Origin: Diadophis punctatus similis
Taxonomy: Eukaryota; Chordata; Lepidosauria; Squamata; Dipsadidae
Length of the DNA: 64,000 bases
Assembly (NCBI GenBank): GCA_023053685.1
Contig: JALIGW010000016.1
Coordinates: 10,365,001 to 10,429,000, forward strand
Direction of reading: 5' to 3'
Each line of letters starts with the position of its first letter. The stretch's first letter is position 1. Made by a program: the position numbers and the translations under genes. This document shows positions 32,204-42,652 of this stretch, piece by piece. The notes beneath the pieces were generated by a model. The model saw only the letters and a list, made by a program, of their open reading frames with translations, was not told the DNA's origin and searched no databases.

Positions 32204-33516
32204 ACTACTATTTTCACCGAGAACAGAAGAATTGCAGTAATGAGAAATCTGATGTTTGTAACACCATTCTGTTTCATATGAATCTGTTCGTACTCCACTA
32301 AATTAACTCTGTAAATTTAAACTTAAAGGTTTAATTTCCCTGGCGGTTTAAATTATCCTTTTACTATTTACTTATTTATTGGATCAATATAATATAATGG
32401 ATTGGACATATGGGATCAGTATAAGAGCAATTCTGGTTTGAGCAGCTTAATTTACCTTCTCTTTGTATTTAATGAAAAAAAAATTTAGATAGGCAATCAG
32501 GGTTGATCTGTGTGCTAGTCCTCCTGCCAAATCTTCTTGCAAAAAAATAATAATAATCTTAAAACAAGCTGAAGTCCACACATCTTAATGTTGTCAAGGT
32601 TTAGACCCATAGATCATGTAGCCCTGAATAAATCATTATTGAGAGAAATCCACCTTCAAAAGAAAAAGATTGCCCATTGTTGTTTTAAAATATTTATATC
32701 TCCCTCTCCCCTCTCTCATCATTAACCTCAAGGTGGTGAGATCAATGATGGCGGTGGTAAACCAGACCTGCTTCAAAGCATGCTTCTTCCAGCCCTGCAA
32801 CTATTGTTTTCTAAGATCATGCAGGGAATGGACCAGATACTACACTTGACTTTTTTGGCAACCCCTTGTGGACACCGACTAGATGTTTCCCAAAAGCCAG
32901 GCACCAAAACAGCTGGAGAAGACACCCTGACCTCGACTGATCAGAGTCAAAGTTCTACTGTTTTCTTCTTCTTCCTTTCCCTTCTTTCATCATGGCTCCC
33001 AATGCAGAGCAAGGCATATCCCAGGAGATTCTTTGCACAAGCTTTCAAATATATAGGTTTTTTTTTTAAATGGTGGCCCTCCACCACCTTTGCCTGATGT
33101 TGGAAGCATCTGGTAGACGGATGGATATCACCCAAAAATCCCAGGGCTATTAAACTAGACTGGGAAGTTTAAAGAGAGTTCCTCTTCACGACCTGTTTTC
33201 CTTGTAACCTTCTGGGAGGAGGTTTCATGGTGTCCGAAGCAGAACATGTAGATTCAGTCACAGTTTTGTTCCATACAGCATCAACCTTGTGAATGCTCAA
33301 GTTTCCTCTTTCCACTAGGTATTCAAAATGCACAGTGATTGTGTGTGTGTGTGGTGTATGTTTGTATATATGGGTGCAGGTATATATTTATATATGTATA
33401 TAGCATGTGTATATGTGTGTGTTTGGGTAGATATATACTTTCTCTTCAGACCAAACAACAGAATTTCATTTTTAATGTGGGTCAGTGTGCTCACAGTTAA
33501 AAAAAATGACAATAAA
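32204..33516. other. No recognised feature; GT/TA-rich patch
   Basis: 1.3 kb without recognised repeats except a GTGTGT/TATATA-rich stretch (33,341-33,435). Confidence 0.5.
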
Positions 33517-33580
33517 GTTCTTCTCTTCTCTTCTCTTCTCTCTTCTCTCTTCTCTCTTCTCACCTCACCTCACCTTACTT
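33517..33580. repeat. (TTCTC)n(ACCTC)n microsatellite
   Basis: TTCTC pentamers grade into TTCTCTC and then ACCTC units. 'gacaataaag' directly upstream looks like a LINE 3' terminus. Confidence 0.9.
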
Positions 33581-33592
33581 TATTTACTTTAT

Positions 33593-33808
33593 AGCAATAG
33601 CACTTAGACTTATATACCACTTCATAGCGCTTTACAGCCCTCTCTAAGCGGTTTACAGAGTTCAGCATATTGCCCCCAACAATCTGGGTCCTCATTTTAC
33701 CCACCTTGGAAGGATGGAAGGCTGAGTCAACCTTGAGCCAGTGAGATTTGAACAGCTGAACTGCTGAACTGCAGTGCTGCTTTTAACCACTGCGCCACCT
33801 CAGCTCTT
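33593..33808 (-). mobile_element. Squamate tRNA-derived SINE, antisense
   Basis: 'agcaatagcacttagactta' (tail) to 'gcgccacctcagctc' (head). The B-box complement 'gtgagatttgaac' is at about 33,743. Same subfamily as 9,013 and 10,875. Confidence 0.93.
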
Positions 33809-33957
33809 GTATAAACTGGATCTCCCATTATGGCATCTCTTTACAGAGTTTCCATAGGTTTGAAAAGGCATATAAAACATCATCAACATGAGAAATTTAT
33901 GACAACAAAACTTTCCAGATAGTCAGTGGCAGCGTATAACTGCTGCACAATACAAAG

Positions 33958-34072
<115 letters not shown>

Positions 34073-34302
34073 TGAGATTTATATACCGCCTCACAGTGCA
34101 AGCACTCTCTAAGCGGTTTACACCAGTAAGCAATGTATATTTATATTGCCGCCAACAATCTGGGTCCTCATTTTACCTACCTCGGAAGGATGGAAGGCTG
34201 AGTTAACCTTGAGCCGGTGAGATTTGAACCGCTGACCTGCGGATCACAGTCAGCTAAAGTGGCCTGCAGTACTGCCTCTAACCGCTGCGCCACCTCGGCT
34301 CA
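34073..34302 (-). mobile_element. Squamate tRNA-derived SINE, (ATTT) tail subfamily
   Basis: 'gagatttatataccgcctca' to 'gctgcgccacctcggctc'. It differs from the 33,593 copy by the 'ccagtaagcaatgtatattt' insert, the same one that the copy at 54,711 carries. Confidence 0.93.
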
Positions 34303-34304
34303 TA

Positions 34305-34455
34305 TTTAAAGTTGTCCCCCTAAGCACAACTGCTGCCTTGAGCAGGGGTCATGAGTCCAGGAAAACCCCTAAATTGTATGCAGGATCTGTTTGGAACAAT
34401 GCAACCCCCATCCAGTACCAGAAATGGTACAGATGTAGAACCACATGAATGTAAC
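34305..34455 (-). mobile_element. CR1/L3-type LINE fragment, degenerate
   Basis: 'gagtccaggaaaacccctaa' and 'ggatctgtttggaacaatgc' correspond weakly to the region near 13,320-13,380. It is the host DNA of the next hAT element. Confidence 0.4.
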
Positions 34456-34465
34456 CCCTCTGGCA

Positions 34466-34705
34466 CAGCGGTGAAATCTTCCCTACTGGTTCGGAAGTGC
34501 GCAATTTGTGTCACGCGCGCTTTTTCACCCCTTGCGCATGTGCAGAAGGCTTTGCACATGCGCAGAGGGTTAAAAAAACAAAATGGTGGTGTCCGGCCGG
34601 GTGGGCAGAGCCTCGCGCTGCTGCCGCTACCAGTTCTCCGAACCACTGGCGGCTGCTACTACCGGTATGCCCGAACTGGGCCGAACCGGTAGCATTTCAC
34701 CCCTG
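34466..34705. mobile_element. hAT MITE with perfect 8-bp TSD
   Basis: Ends 'cagcggtgaaatcttccc' and 'ggtagcatttcacccctg'. ctctggca is duplicated exactly (34,458-34,465 and 34,706-34,713). 240 bp, GC-rich core with 'gcgcatgtgcagaaggc' and its near-complement. Confidence 0.92.
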
Positions 34706-34713
34706 CTCTGGCA

Positions 34714-35520
34714 CCACATATAGGAGGGGCTGAGTGTGGGATGTCTTCTCCCAAATCAACAGGGGGAGGGAAAGGGAAAGGAGAAGACGACGCCCTAGGG
34801 TTTTGAAGAAAATGTGGGGGATAAAACTAACTGACTGATGTCATACAAAAAAAATGAATATTGCTTGAAAGAAAATATTTTTGCTTTGGTTTTATATTTG
34901 GCCACATCAGCTTTAAGCTCAGAACACTGAAAGCTACACCTCAACACCCATGATGCGACAAGAAGGAGACTTATAAAACACATTTCTTTGTGTTCTTGCA
35001 AATAAATAGTGAAATACTATGTTTGTAACTGTCCTTTAAAAAAAAAAGGCTGAGCTGCACATTTAGCTGTGAGTGGTATTTCTGCCAAGGCAGCTGTGTT
35101 TTCCCCATCAAGTTAAAATGTTGCTTAACCTTCTTTTGTAATAAATATTTAACAGCTCTGCTCATTTTATCCCACAGAACCAGTTCTAAAAATATAGTTC
35201 AGCTTCATAATAAATGGGTGTGCTGTAATCCACATCTTTCTTTTGCTGAATCATCCATCCATTAGAAAGTCTTTTCTAAGATTCCAAGAACCCATGGCTA
35301 AATTCCCATCACAGATCACATCCCTGCCATTTTTTTCCTGCTTTCCGCTAAGAAAATTACAAGGGAGAGTCAGAAAAGAGGACATTTAACATATCATATT
35401 TATACATTTGGCTCTATACTTTTGCTAAAGATGTCCTCTTGTGGTTCACACAGGGCAAAGGTTTGAGATTTGGCATGTATTATATTGCATGCATTGTCTT
35501 GATTTCTTGACAAAATGACA
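34714..35520. other. No recognised feature
   Basis: Nothing recognised. Confidence 0.5.
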
Positions 35521-35526
35521 AATGTC

Positions 35527-35697
35527 TTCCTTTCCTTTCCTTTCCTTCTTTCCTTTCCTTCTTTCCTTTCCTTTCCTTTCCTTTCCTTTCCTTTCCTTTC
35601 CTTTCCTTTCCTTTCCTTTCCTTCCCTTCCCTTCCCCTCCCCTCCCCTTCCCTCCTCTCCTCTCCTCTCCTTTCCTTTCATTTCCTTTCCTTTCCAT
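35527..35697. repeat. (TTTCC)n(TTCCC)n(TCTCC)n microsatellite
   Basis: Pyrimidine-only pentamers that change unit along the tract. The long poly-FPS and poly-GKER frames are artefacts. Confidence 0.95.
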
Positions 35698-35789
35698 GAA
35701 TCAGAAAGTTGTTCAAATCATACGTATGCTTGGTCCATGATCTCATGATCTTCTCCCATGGAAATGATCCATTTGTAAATCTTCTACTG

Positions 35790-35975
35790 CAGTGGCCCAC
35801 AACCTTTTTGGCACCAGGGGACAGTGTTGTGTAAGACAAGTTTTCCACAGACCTGGGGGGGGGGGAGGATAGCATAACCTAGATCCTACACACATGTAAT
35901 TTATAGCTGTGCAATCCAGTTCCTAACAGGCCACCAACCAGTACCGGTCTATGGCCTGGCGGTTGGGGATCCCTA
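35790..35975. mobile_element. hAT (Charlie-like) MITE
   Basis: It starts 'cagtggcccacaaccttttt', contains 'acaagttttccacagacctg' and ends 'ggcggttggggatccc'. The 8-bp flanks ttctactg/tcctactg (35,782-35,789 and 35,976-35,983) match at 7 of 8. A family of this type is spread across amniotes. Confidence 0.85.
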
Positions 35976-36091
35976 TCCTACTGTGTAACTTATAAGGAAG
36001 CAAAGGATTCCTATCCTGATGGTTGAAAATCAGTGGAATTTGAAAAATATTTTATAAAAGTATGGGGCTAGAAACATTTCTAACTACAACA

Positions 36092-36518
36092 AAGATGATT
36101 AGGGGACTGGAGGCTAAAACATATAAAGAATGGTTGCTGGAACTGGGTATGTCTAGTTTGATGAAAAGAAGGACCAGGGATGCCATGATAGCAGTGTTCC
36201 GATATCTAAGGGGCTGCCACAAAGAAGAGGGAGTCAAGCTATTCTCCAAAGCACCTGAGGGTAGAACAAGAAGCAATGAATGGAAACTAATCAAGGAGAA
36301 AAGCAATCTAGCACTAAGGAGAAATTTCCTGACAGAACAATTAATCAGTGGAACAACTTGCATCCTGAAGTCGTGAATGCTCCAACACTGGAAGTTTTTA
36401 AGAAGAGATTGGATAACCATTTGTCTGAAGTGGTGTAGGGTTTCCTGCCTAAGCAGGGGGTTGGACTAGAAGACCTCCAAGGTCCCTTCCAACTCTGTTA
36501 TTCTGTTCTGTTCTAGAA
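36092..36518 (+). mobile_element. CR1 LINE 3' end
   Basis: 'attaggggactggaggctaa' to 'caactctgttattctgttct'. Coding relic MSSLMKRRTRDAMIAVFRYL. A small deletion removes 'gttaga' after 'cctgaca' and breaks the frame. Confidence 0.9.
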
Positions 36519-36856
36519 ACACAACAGTTGCATTGTTGATGATGTTTTCAGAGATTTCTGAAAACTAAATCAGAAAGAAAACGAAGAAAAAGAGAAAGAT
36601 GAGGTATTAATAGTCTGGTTAACTCAGTCAATAGTCACTAGGCAAGTTGAGAGAATATGATTCATGAAGATTATTGATGACATTAAAATTCAGCTATCCA
36701 GATCACTATGTGAATTATTCTCCTGGATTATTATGTAAGAGGAGTGAAGCTTAATAAATCCAGCAATGGCCTTCCACATGACCAAATGCTTATTCCAGTG
36801 CAAATGCTTGCCTCCTCCCGCTTTTTAGAAAAGTGACACATCTTTTTAGTCTGTTT
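36519..36856. other. No recognised feature
   Basis: Nothing recognised. Confidence 0.5.
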
Positions 36857-36957
36857 TATTATTTATTTATTATTTATTTATTTATAGTTAAATTTATATA
36901 CCGCCCTTCTCCGGGGACTCAGGGCGGTGAACAGCCAAGTAAAAATACAATATAAAC

Positions 36958-36995
<38 letters not shown>

Positions 36996-37341
36996 TTAAA
37001 AGAAAATATTAGATGTGGCCCTGATTTAAGACAATATAATTAAAATTTGGTAAAAATTGATAAAATCTTAAAAACCCCAAAAACTTTTTCACGCCAGCCC
37101 GGCGTGATAAAAATAGTATGTCTTGAGGGCACGGCGGAAGGTGGCCAGGTCATGAATGGTTCTTAAATCTGGAGGGAGCTGGTTCCAGAGGGTGGGTGCT
37201 CCCACAGAGAAGGCCCTCCCCCTGGGTGTCACCAGCCTAAACTGCTTGGCTGATGGCACCCCGAGGAGGCCCTCTCTGTGGGAGCGCACTGGTCGATGGG
37301 AGGCAGTTTGTGACAGCAGGCGGTCTCGGAGATACATGTAG
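36857..37341 (-). mobile_element. CR1/L3-type LINE 3' end
   Basis: 'ttatataccgcccttctccg' (terminus, next to an ATTT tract), a (TA)n run at 36,961-36,992, then antisense coding relic 'MYLRDRLLSQTASHRPVRSH'. This matches the C-terminus of the ORF at 12,726-14,534 ('YLRDRILPHTSLRPVSAHR'). Open for 82 codons, 5'-truncated. Confidence 0.88.
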
Positions 37342-37654
37342 CGTCTTACCTTTGTAATGTTTTTATTGTGGTTTCCTGTTGCATTTGTTACTATTTGTAT
37401 TTTTTATAGAAGTTCAACAATCCCTCAATGTACTTTGCAGTTGAAGCCATCTACTGACAAGCCTGTGGCTCGGGTGACTCATTAGGACAAGAAACGGATC
37501 TTTGGAGATGCGGTTTGAATATATTCCCTGGAGTCATTCAATACCCTCCAAAAAAAAGCCACAAATCATTCCCAGGATCTATTGCAGCCATTGTAAAGGC
37601 GATGAAAATAGAAACCCTCTCGATTGCTTTACAGTCATTTTTTTCAAACTTGCC
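37342..37654. other. No recognised feature
   Basis: Nothing recognised. Confidence 0.45.
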
Positions 37655-37875
37655 CAACCTAGAACTCAGGAGAAATTTTCCCACAGAACAATTAACCAGT
37701 GCAATGATTTGCCTCCAGAAATTGTGGGTGCTCCAAGCTGGAGGTTTTTAAGAAGAGATCAGTCAGCCATTTGTCTGAAATGGTATAGGTAGGATCTCCT
37801 GCTGAGGCAGAGGTTGGATTAGAAGACCTCCAAGATCCCTTCCAACTCTGTTATTCTGTATACTGTATTCTGTAT
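37655..37875 (+). mobile_element. CR1 LINE 3' end
   Basis: 'cctagaactcaggagaaatt' to 'ccaactctgttattctgtat', with a short ATTCTGT tail. Confidence 0.85.
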
Positions 37876-39750
37876 TCTGTCCTTAGTTCAGAAAATAGCC
37901 TTGGGCAGCCAATTTGGACTCTTCTACAATATGAATCAAGGAAAAAAAACCTGAGTGCCATACTTTCATTATATTTGCTTAACAAGAGTCACTTCCCACA
38001 TACTTTCCATTGGACAAAACCACTTCCAGCCTTCCCCATTGACGGACCTTATTTGCACCATCCTGTTGGACCCTGCTTGTGGGCACCATGTAGGAAACTT
38101 TCACAGGAAAAGTGAGCCATTGCTGTTGTGTTGTGTTGTTGTTGTTGTTGTTGTGATTTTGCAGCATGAAATGAATTCTGCAATGCATGAGGAGTGTGAG
38201 CTTGAAAATTAATATTTCTAGTCCAAACCTGCCACATTTGTTTAATTATTTGGGTGGCGTTGGTTCCCTTTAGTGGTGGTTTCATGAATGAACACCACCA
38301 AAATGATCAATCAAGACCAGGTAGAAACAAAATATCAATCAAAGATTACCACCAACCTGTACCAATCAGAAACCAGCTCAGCTAAAGACCAATCAGAAGT
38401 CAGGTCACTCAACTATAAAGACAGGAGTCCAGTCAGTCCCTGCCAAATGGCCTATAGTCTGTATGGCAGACCACCTTGACTCTGAAGATGCCAGCCACAT
38501 TTGCCAGTGAAACAACAGGACATCTGTAGTCAAGACCATGGTCACTGAAGCTCAACACAGCCCAACATATACCAGCCCTGAAAGCTTACCCCAGATATCC
38601 ACTATCCTATTTGTGGTGTTTATTTTCTACAAAAACATAAGGCAATCATTTTAATTATAGACTTTGTTTTTATTGTTTTATATTAGTGTAAATGCTGTTG
38701 TGAATATTAGTAGCAACAAAATATATCTGGCTTCTCTTCTGGAACATCAATAGCAACCATTACAGTTTTTCTATTATGTAAGCTAATAGATCTGGAGAGT
38801 TAACCTGCAAATAGATCAATGGGATATTTTAAAATATTTAAGGAGGAAGGAGGGCAGTACTAAAATAAAAGGCTGAGAAGGAAGCTACAGGTTTCAATAT
38901 AACATTAGGGGAAAATTCATAATAGCATGAACTGAAAAAAAAATCTACTCCAGAAACTAGTTAATTACACAATTAACTAGAAAGCCATATGTAAACCCTC
39001 TTTTCCTATTTTTTTAAATATTAAAAAAAATAAAAATATGTGGACACCACAAAATATCAATATATTAAATGAGTAATAGATATCCCTCCTGGCCCTGCAT
39101 CAACATATAAATAAGATATAAGTAAAGAATACTAGAGAATCACTAATGCGAATAGGAGAGGTAGCAATAAATGATAGGAAATATATTTCTGGATTGGATT
39201 CTAATTTAAGGTGGAGAAGAATTTGGGCATTGTATGCTAGGTTTCCAATTCCTTCATCTCAAGTTCATTTCCGAGCTTCACATCATTTGGCAGAACATTT
39301 CTGGTAGCTCTGTTCATCATCAAAATTCTCAGTAGTATGCTACTAATAATGCAGTGTGTAAATGGAACCCCTGCCTAACGGTTATATAAGCCTGGAGATG
39401 ATGTCTTCCAGAGGTTGTAAAACTACAACTCTTAACTCCTACCATGCTGTCTGGAATTTTTGGAAACTGAATCTGAGCAATAGCTAGAAGCCATACTGCC
39501 CCAGTTACTGAATACATATAATCCTCTCCTTCCTTATCTTGCTTAAGATCTTACAAGAAACAATAAAGCCACAGGTGAACAAAGAAATGGGAAGGCTTCA
39601 GAAAAGGCAGAGGCAGATGAGATCAGATAATGAACATAAGATAGATAATGGAGAAAACAGTTTGCTTTGCTGCACCAAACCTTTGATTATAGAGATATCT
39701 TGCAAGAACGTGGAGTTTATTAAAGCAAATGAATCAGAGTGGGTTCAGAA
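37876..39750. other. Mostly unrecognised; odd block at 38,240-38,640
   Basis: A (GTT)n run lies at 38,132-38,153. At 38,480-38,519 'ctctgaagatgccagccac' and 'gccagtgaaacaacagg' resemble a repeated vertebrate motif with a hammerhead-like core, but the core is incomplete. The rest is AT-rich with nothing recognised. Confidence 0.4.
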
Positions 39751-39751
39751 T

Positions 39752-39888
39752 AACAGAATAATAGAATAACAGAGTTGGAAGGGACCTTGGAGGTCTTCTA
39801 GCCCAACCCCCTGCTTAGGCAGGAAACCCTACCTTCAGACAAATGGTTATCCAACATCTTCTTAAAATCTTCCAGTGTTGGAGCATTC
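39752..39888 (-). mobile_element. CR1 LINE 3' end, antisense
   Basis: 'ataacagagttggaagggac' to 'tccagtgttggagcattc'. It stops abruptly where the hAT end 'cagtgttggttcc' begins. No matching CR1 continuation is found after the hAT/DIRS block. Confidence 0.85.
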
Positions 39889-39911
39889 CAGTGTTGGTTC
39901 CTACCTGTTCT
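39889..39911. mobile_element. hAT MITE left end, separated by the DIRS insertion
   Basis: 'cagtgttggttcctacctg' is a hAT-type end of the family found at 17,534 and 54,546. Its continuation 'aaccggttctttagaaccg' lies at 46,069 after the DIRS element. TTCT (39,908-39,911) is shared with the DIRS end. Confidence 0.65.
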
Positions 39912-39921
39912 CCATAGTGGT

Positions 39922-40020
39922 TGAAGCCATCCTCCAAGAATGGGTTAAATCTGCCCTCTAGCCAATCAGGACCGAGTTATATCAAAGTATAAATACCACC
40001 CTCTTGCCTTGGCACCCCCT
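39922..40020 (+). repeat. DIRS left inverted terminal repeat
   Basis: About 99 bp that pair with 45,921-46,024 in inverse orientation with very few mismatches ('ggcaccccctc' against 'gagggagtgcc' is one). Confidence 0.92.
39961..39995 (+). promoter_or_regulatory. DIRS promoter-like CCAAT and TATA boxes
   Basis: 'gccaatcagg' (39,961-39,970) lies 18 bases before TATAAATA (39,988-39,995), a standard Pol II spacing pattern. A start near 40,020-40,025 is expected from TATA distance. The right repeat carries the same boxes inverted, which could drive antisense RNA. Confidence 0.55.
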
Positions 40021-40900
40021 CTTTTTTCTCGGTCCTCAGCCAAAGAAGGACAGCTTAACCATCCTTGGAGTTCCTCACCAACTTCTCTATCTGTATCTGT
40101 GAGTTTTTTTGTTTTGTTTTTGTTTTTTTGTTCAATATTATTTGGATATTTTTACTGAAGCAATAACTGGGTTTTGACAGCTGTCACTCTAACTATTCTG
40201 GTGACAAGCAGGGGCATTTGTATTTGGCCTACTCCCCTCTGGGGGAGGGGTTTGCCCCACTGAGGTGACAGGTGAGACCTTGTACCTCTCTATCAACCCA
40301 CCAAGAAGCTCAGGCACAATATCGGTCTGACAGGGAGGGAGGTACTTTGATCTGGACTTTCACAGCCACAGAAGCTCTGCGCTTGGGTGGCCTGCGTTCC
40401 CCTCCGAGGCTAGAGTTTGTCTCCAAGGGCCTGCTAGTGCTTCTAATTGACTTTCAGTGCCTGGCATCGGCCGCTGGCTTCGCGCGGCGTCAGCAGGGGC
40501 ACTAGCACCTGTCAGACCACCCGAGGCTCTTTTCGCATTGCCGAGCATTCAAACTACCTCTAATTGATTCCAGCTGAGAGGCTTTCGGTGGGAACGGCCG
40601 TTACGGAGCGTTTCGGCTTGCGTCGGCCATTTTGAATACATTAAGTCTTGATTGACAGCTGAGAGCGAAGCTGAGGTGCGGCGGCCATTTTGAATATATT
40701 AAAAGTGCCGTCAGCAGGAACGCGTCAGGAACGAAGCTGCCTCTCCCTCCTGCTGTGTATCCCGGCTTGTGCTTCATTTAAAAAGCAAACGAAGCCGTTT
40801 TTTCTGCTGCTTTTGTTGCCTGCCTGCCTGCTTTCTTGTCTGATTGCCTGAGTGACTGACTGATTGCTCGCTTAGCCTCTGCTTTCCCTGGGCAGCTGCA
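40021..40900 (+). other. DIRS 5' leader
   Basis: 880 bp between the left repeat and the gag start, GC-rich from 40,280. It includes a CCTG/ACTG-rich stretch (40,818-40,870). Several short frames lie upstream of gag; none has a domain. Confidence 0.6.
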
Positions 40901-42652
40901 ATGTCTGACAAGCCTCAGAAGCAGGGGAAAGCGAAGCAGAAGACCCCCAGGGTCGCCCCTGATCCTGCACCCACACCTGGGGGGGGTTTAGATTCTATGA
41001 GCCCTGCAAATGGCAGGGACAGGTCTCCAATGCACCCACCCTCACCCTCAGGGCGTTCCAGGTCGGCCAGTTCCACCCAGGGGGCTGATGGCCACAGGTC
41101 TCACAACAAGTCCAGCCAGAAGACCTATTCAAAGGAACGTGGACAGGTGGGTTCTGGCACACATAAAGCCAGAAAGGACATTCCAGCTCCCCCATCACAC
41201 TCATCTGACTGTTCGGGGGATCAGCTCTCTCTGGAGAATTTGGACTGCCACCTCCGGGAGGGGGACATTTGGGGTGAACAGGAGGGTGTTTCCCCCCTGG
41301 GGATCCAGACCACTCAAGCCCCAGTCCTTGCAGCCGCTCCTTCAACTGATGCCATTCAGGTAAGGATGGATGCTGCCATTCGCAAGGGCCTGGAAGCAGC
41401 TATCAGGGCAATGTCTGAGGTGCCTCAGCCTCTACCAACACCGCTTGCCCTGCCACACGCAGTTCTCCCCCACACCACTGATATCATCACACAAGGTGGG
41501 GTCGAGGACCGCGATGATATTTCTGAAAGCTCCCTGTCTTCGCTGGACCAAGGGGAACCTGATCAGACAGCTGGTGACCAATTGGCAGAAACGCCCCTCG
41601 ACATACAAATGTCTGATGATGAGGACATGGCACCAGAGGCCCCAGCCGTCACAGGACTCTTCCACCCGAGCCTTTTCCGGTCTCTGCTTCACAAGGCAAG
41701 GGCTACGGCCAACCTCTCTACTGCACAAGCAGAGCCCCCAAAGATGGGATCTCAGGATGACCCCATCTTCGAGGAGGCAACACCCTCCAATACAGAGGTC
41801 ATTCCCATCCCGAATTTCTTTGTCAACGCCTTGACCAAGCAATGGCAGACGCCCAGCATGGGGCCTCTACCCAGCGCTCAAGACAAGAGATATTTTAATG
41901 TGGCCCCACACCTGGCCCAACACCTCGCGCTCGCCACTATAGATGCCCCAGTGAAGGCCCTATACTCAACCACGCAGCTACCTGGCGAACCTGATGAGCT
42001 CCTGCGTCCTGAAGATCGCAGAACTGAAGCCGCCCTACAGAAAGCCCATCTAGCGGCCGCCTGGGCCATCAAGGCATCTACGACTGCCTCCTTTTTTTCC
42101 AGGGTGTCCCTGAAATGGCTACATTCATTGCAAAAGCATATTCCTGCCACTGACACCCGCGCGCAGCAGGACATTAAGAAGCTGTTGGCTGCGGCCCAAT
42201 TCACTTCGGACGCTACCCTGCAGGCCGCCAGGTTCTCCGCTCGCTCCATGGGCTCCGCCGTGATTGCAAGAAGAATGCACTGGCTCCGCTCGTGGCCAGC
42301 TGATGCGCGGCACAAGTGGAAGTTGGCCGCTGCCCCAGTCTCCGGACCAGCGCTCTTTGGCTCGGCACTGGACCCGGTCACTACAGAAACGAAGGACAAG
42401 CGTAAAGTCCTAGCTAATTGTACTAGACACCCTAAGAAAGCCTTCTATAGGAAGGGTCCCAAGGTGCCAGACCATGGGTATTCACGACCCCAGAACCAAT
42501 CGGGGCCCCAGGGTCAGTCGGGCTATCAGAGCCAGACCGGGTACCAAGGCCAGTATGGGGGATGCTCTCGGACCAATACCGATAGAGCTTTCAAGGGGGC
42601 AAGGTCCAAACGGCCCTTTAGAGGAGCCGGTGGTCGCCCTTACCGCCGGTAA
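40901..42652 (+). CDS. gag: DIRS gag-like protein, 583 aa
   Basis: Open from MSDKPQKQGKAKQKTPRVAP to a basic C-terminus (about residues 560-583, many R, G and K). The N-terminal 130 residues are rich in P, S and K. A central acidic part (about 200-245, 'QMSDDEDMAPEAP') precedes an alpha-helical-looking domain (about 300-490). I see no CCHC zinc knuckle, usual for DIRS gag. The Q/G/Y-rich stretch (about 524-560) and RG/PFR patches are likely RNA-binding. The start ATG has context gcaATGt. The last 180 bases overlap the RT frame. Assigned by position and composition. Confidence 0.85.
   Translation: MSDKPQKQGKAKQKTPRVAPDPAPTPGGGLDSMSPANGRDRSPMHPPSPSGRSRSASSTQGADGHRSHNKSSQKTYSKERGQVGSGTHKARKDIPAPPSHSSDCSGDQLSLENLDCHLREGDIWGEQEGVSPLGIQTTQAPVLAAAPSTDAIQVRMDAAIRKGLEAAIRAMSEVPQPLPTPLALPHAVLPHTTDIITQGGVEDRDDISESSLSSLDQGEPDQTAGDQLAETPLDIQMSDDEDMAPEAPAVTGLFHPSLFRSLLHKARATANLSTAQAEPPKMGSQDDPIFEEATPSNTEVIPIPNFFVNALTKQWQTPSMGPLPSAQDKRYFNVAPHLAQHLALATIDAPVKALYSTTQLPGEPDELLRPEDRRTEAALQKAHLAAAWAIKASTTASFFSRVSLKWLHSLQKHIPATDTRAQQDIKKLLAAAQFTSDATLQAARFSARSMGSAVIARRMHWLRSWPADARHKWKLAAAPVSGPALFGSALDPVTTETKDKRKVLANCTRHPKKAFYRKGPKVPDHGYSRPQNQSGPQGQSGYQSQTGYQGQYGGCSRTNTDRAFKGARSKRPFRGAGGRPYRR

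Noticed and set aside
41432..42399. Antisense frames of 136 and 173 codons across the DIRS gag
   Set aside because: Shadows of a GC-rich coding region; no start context, domain or own promoter.
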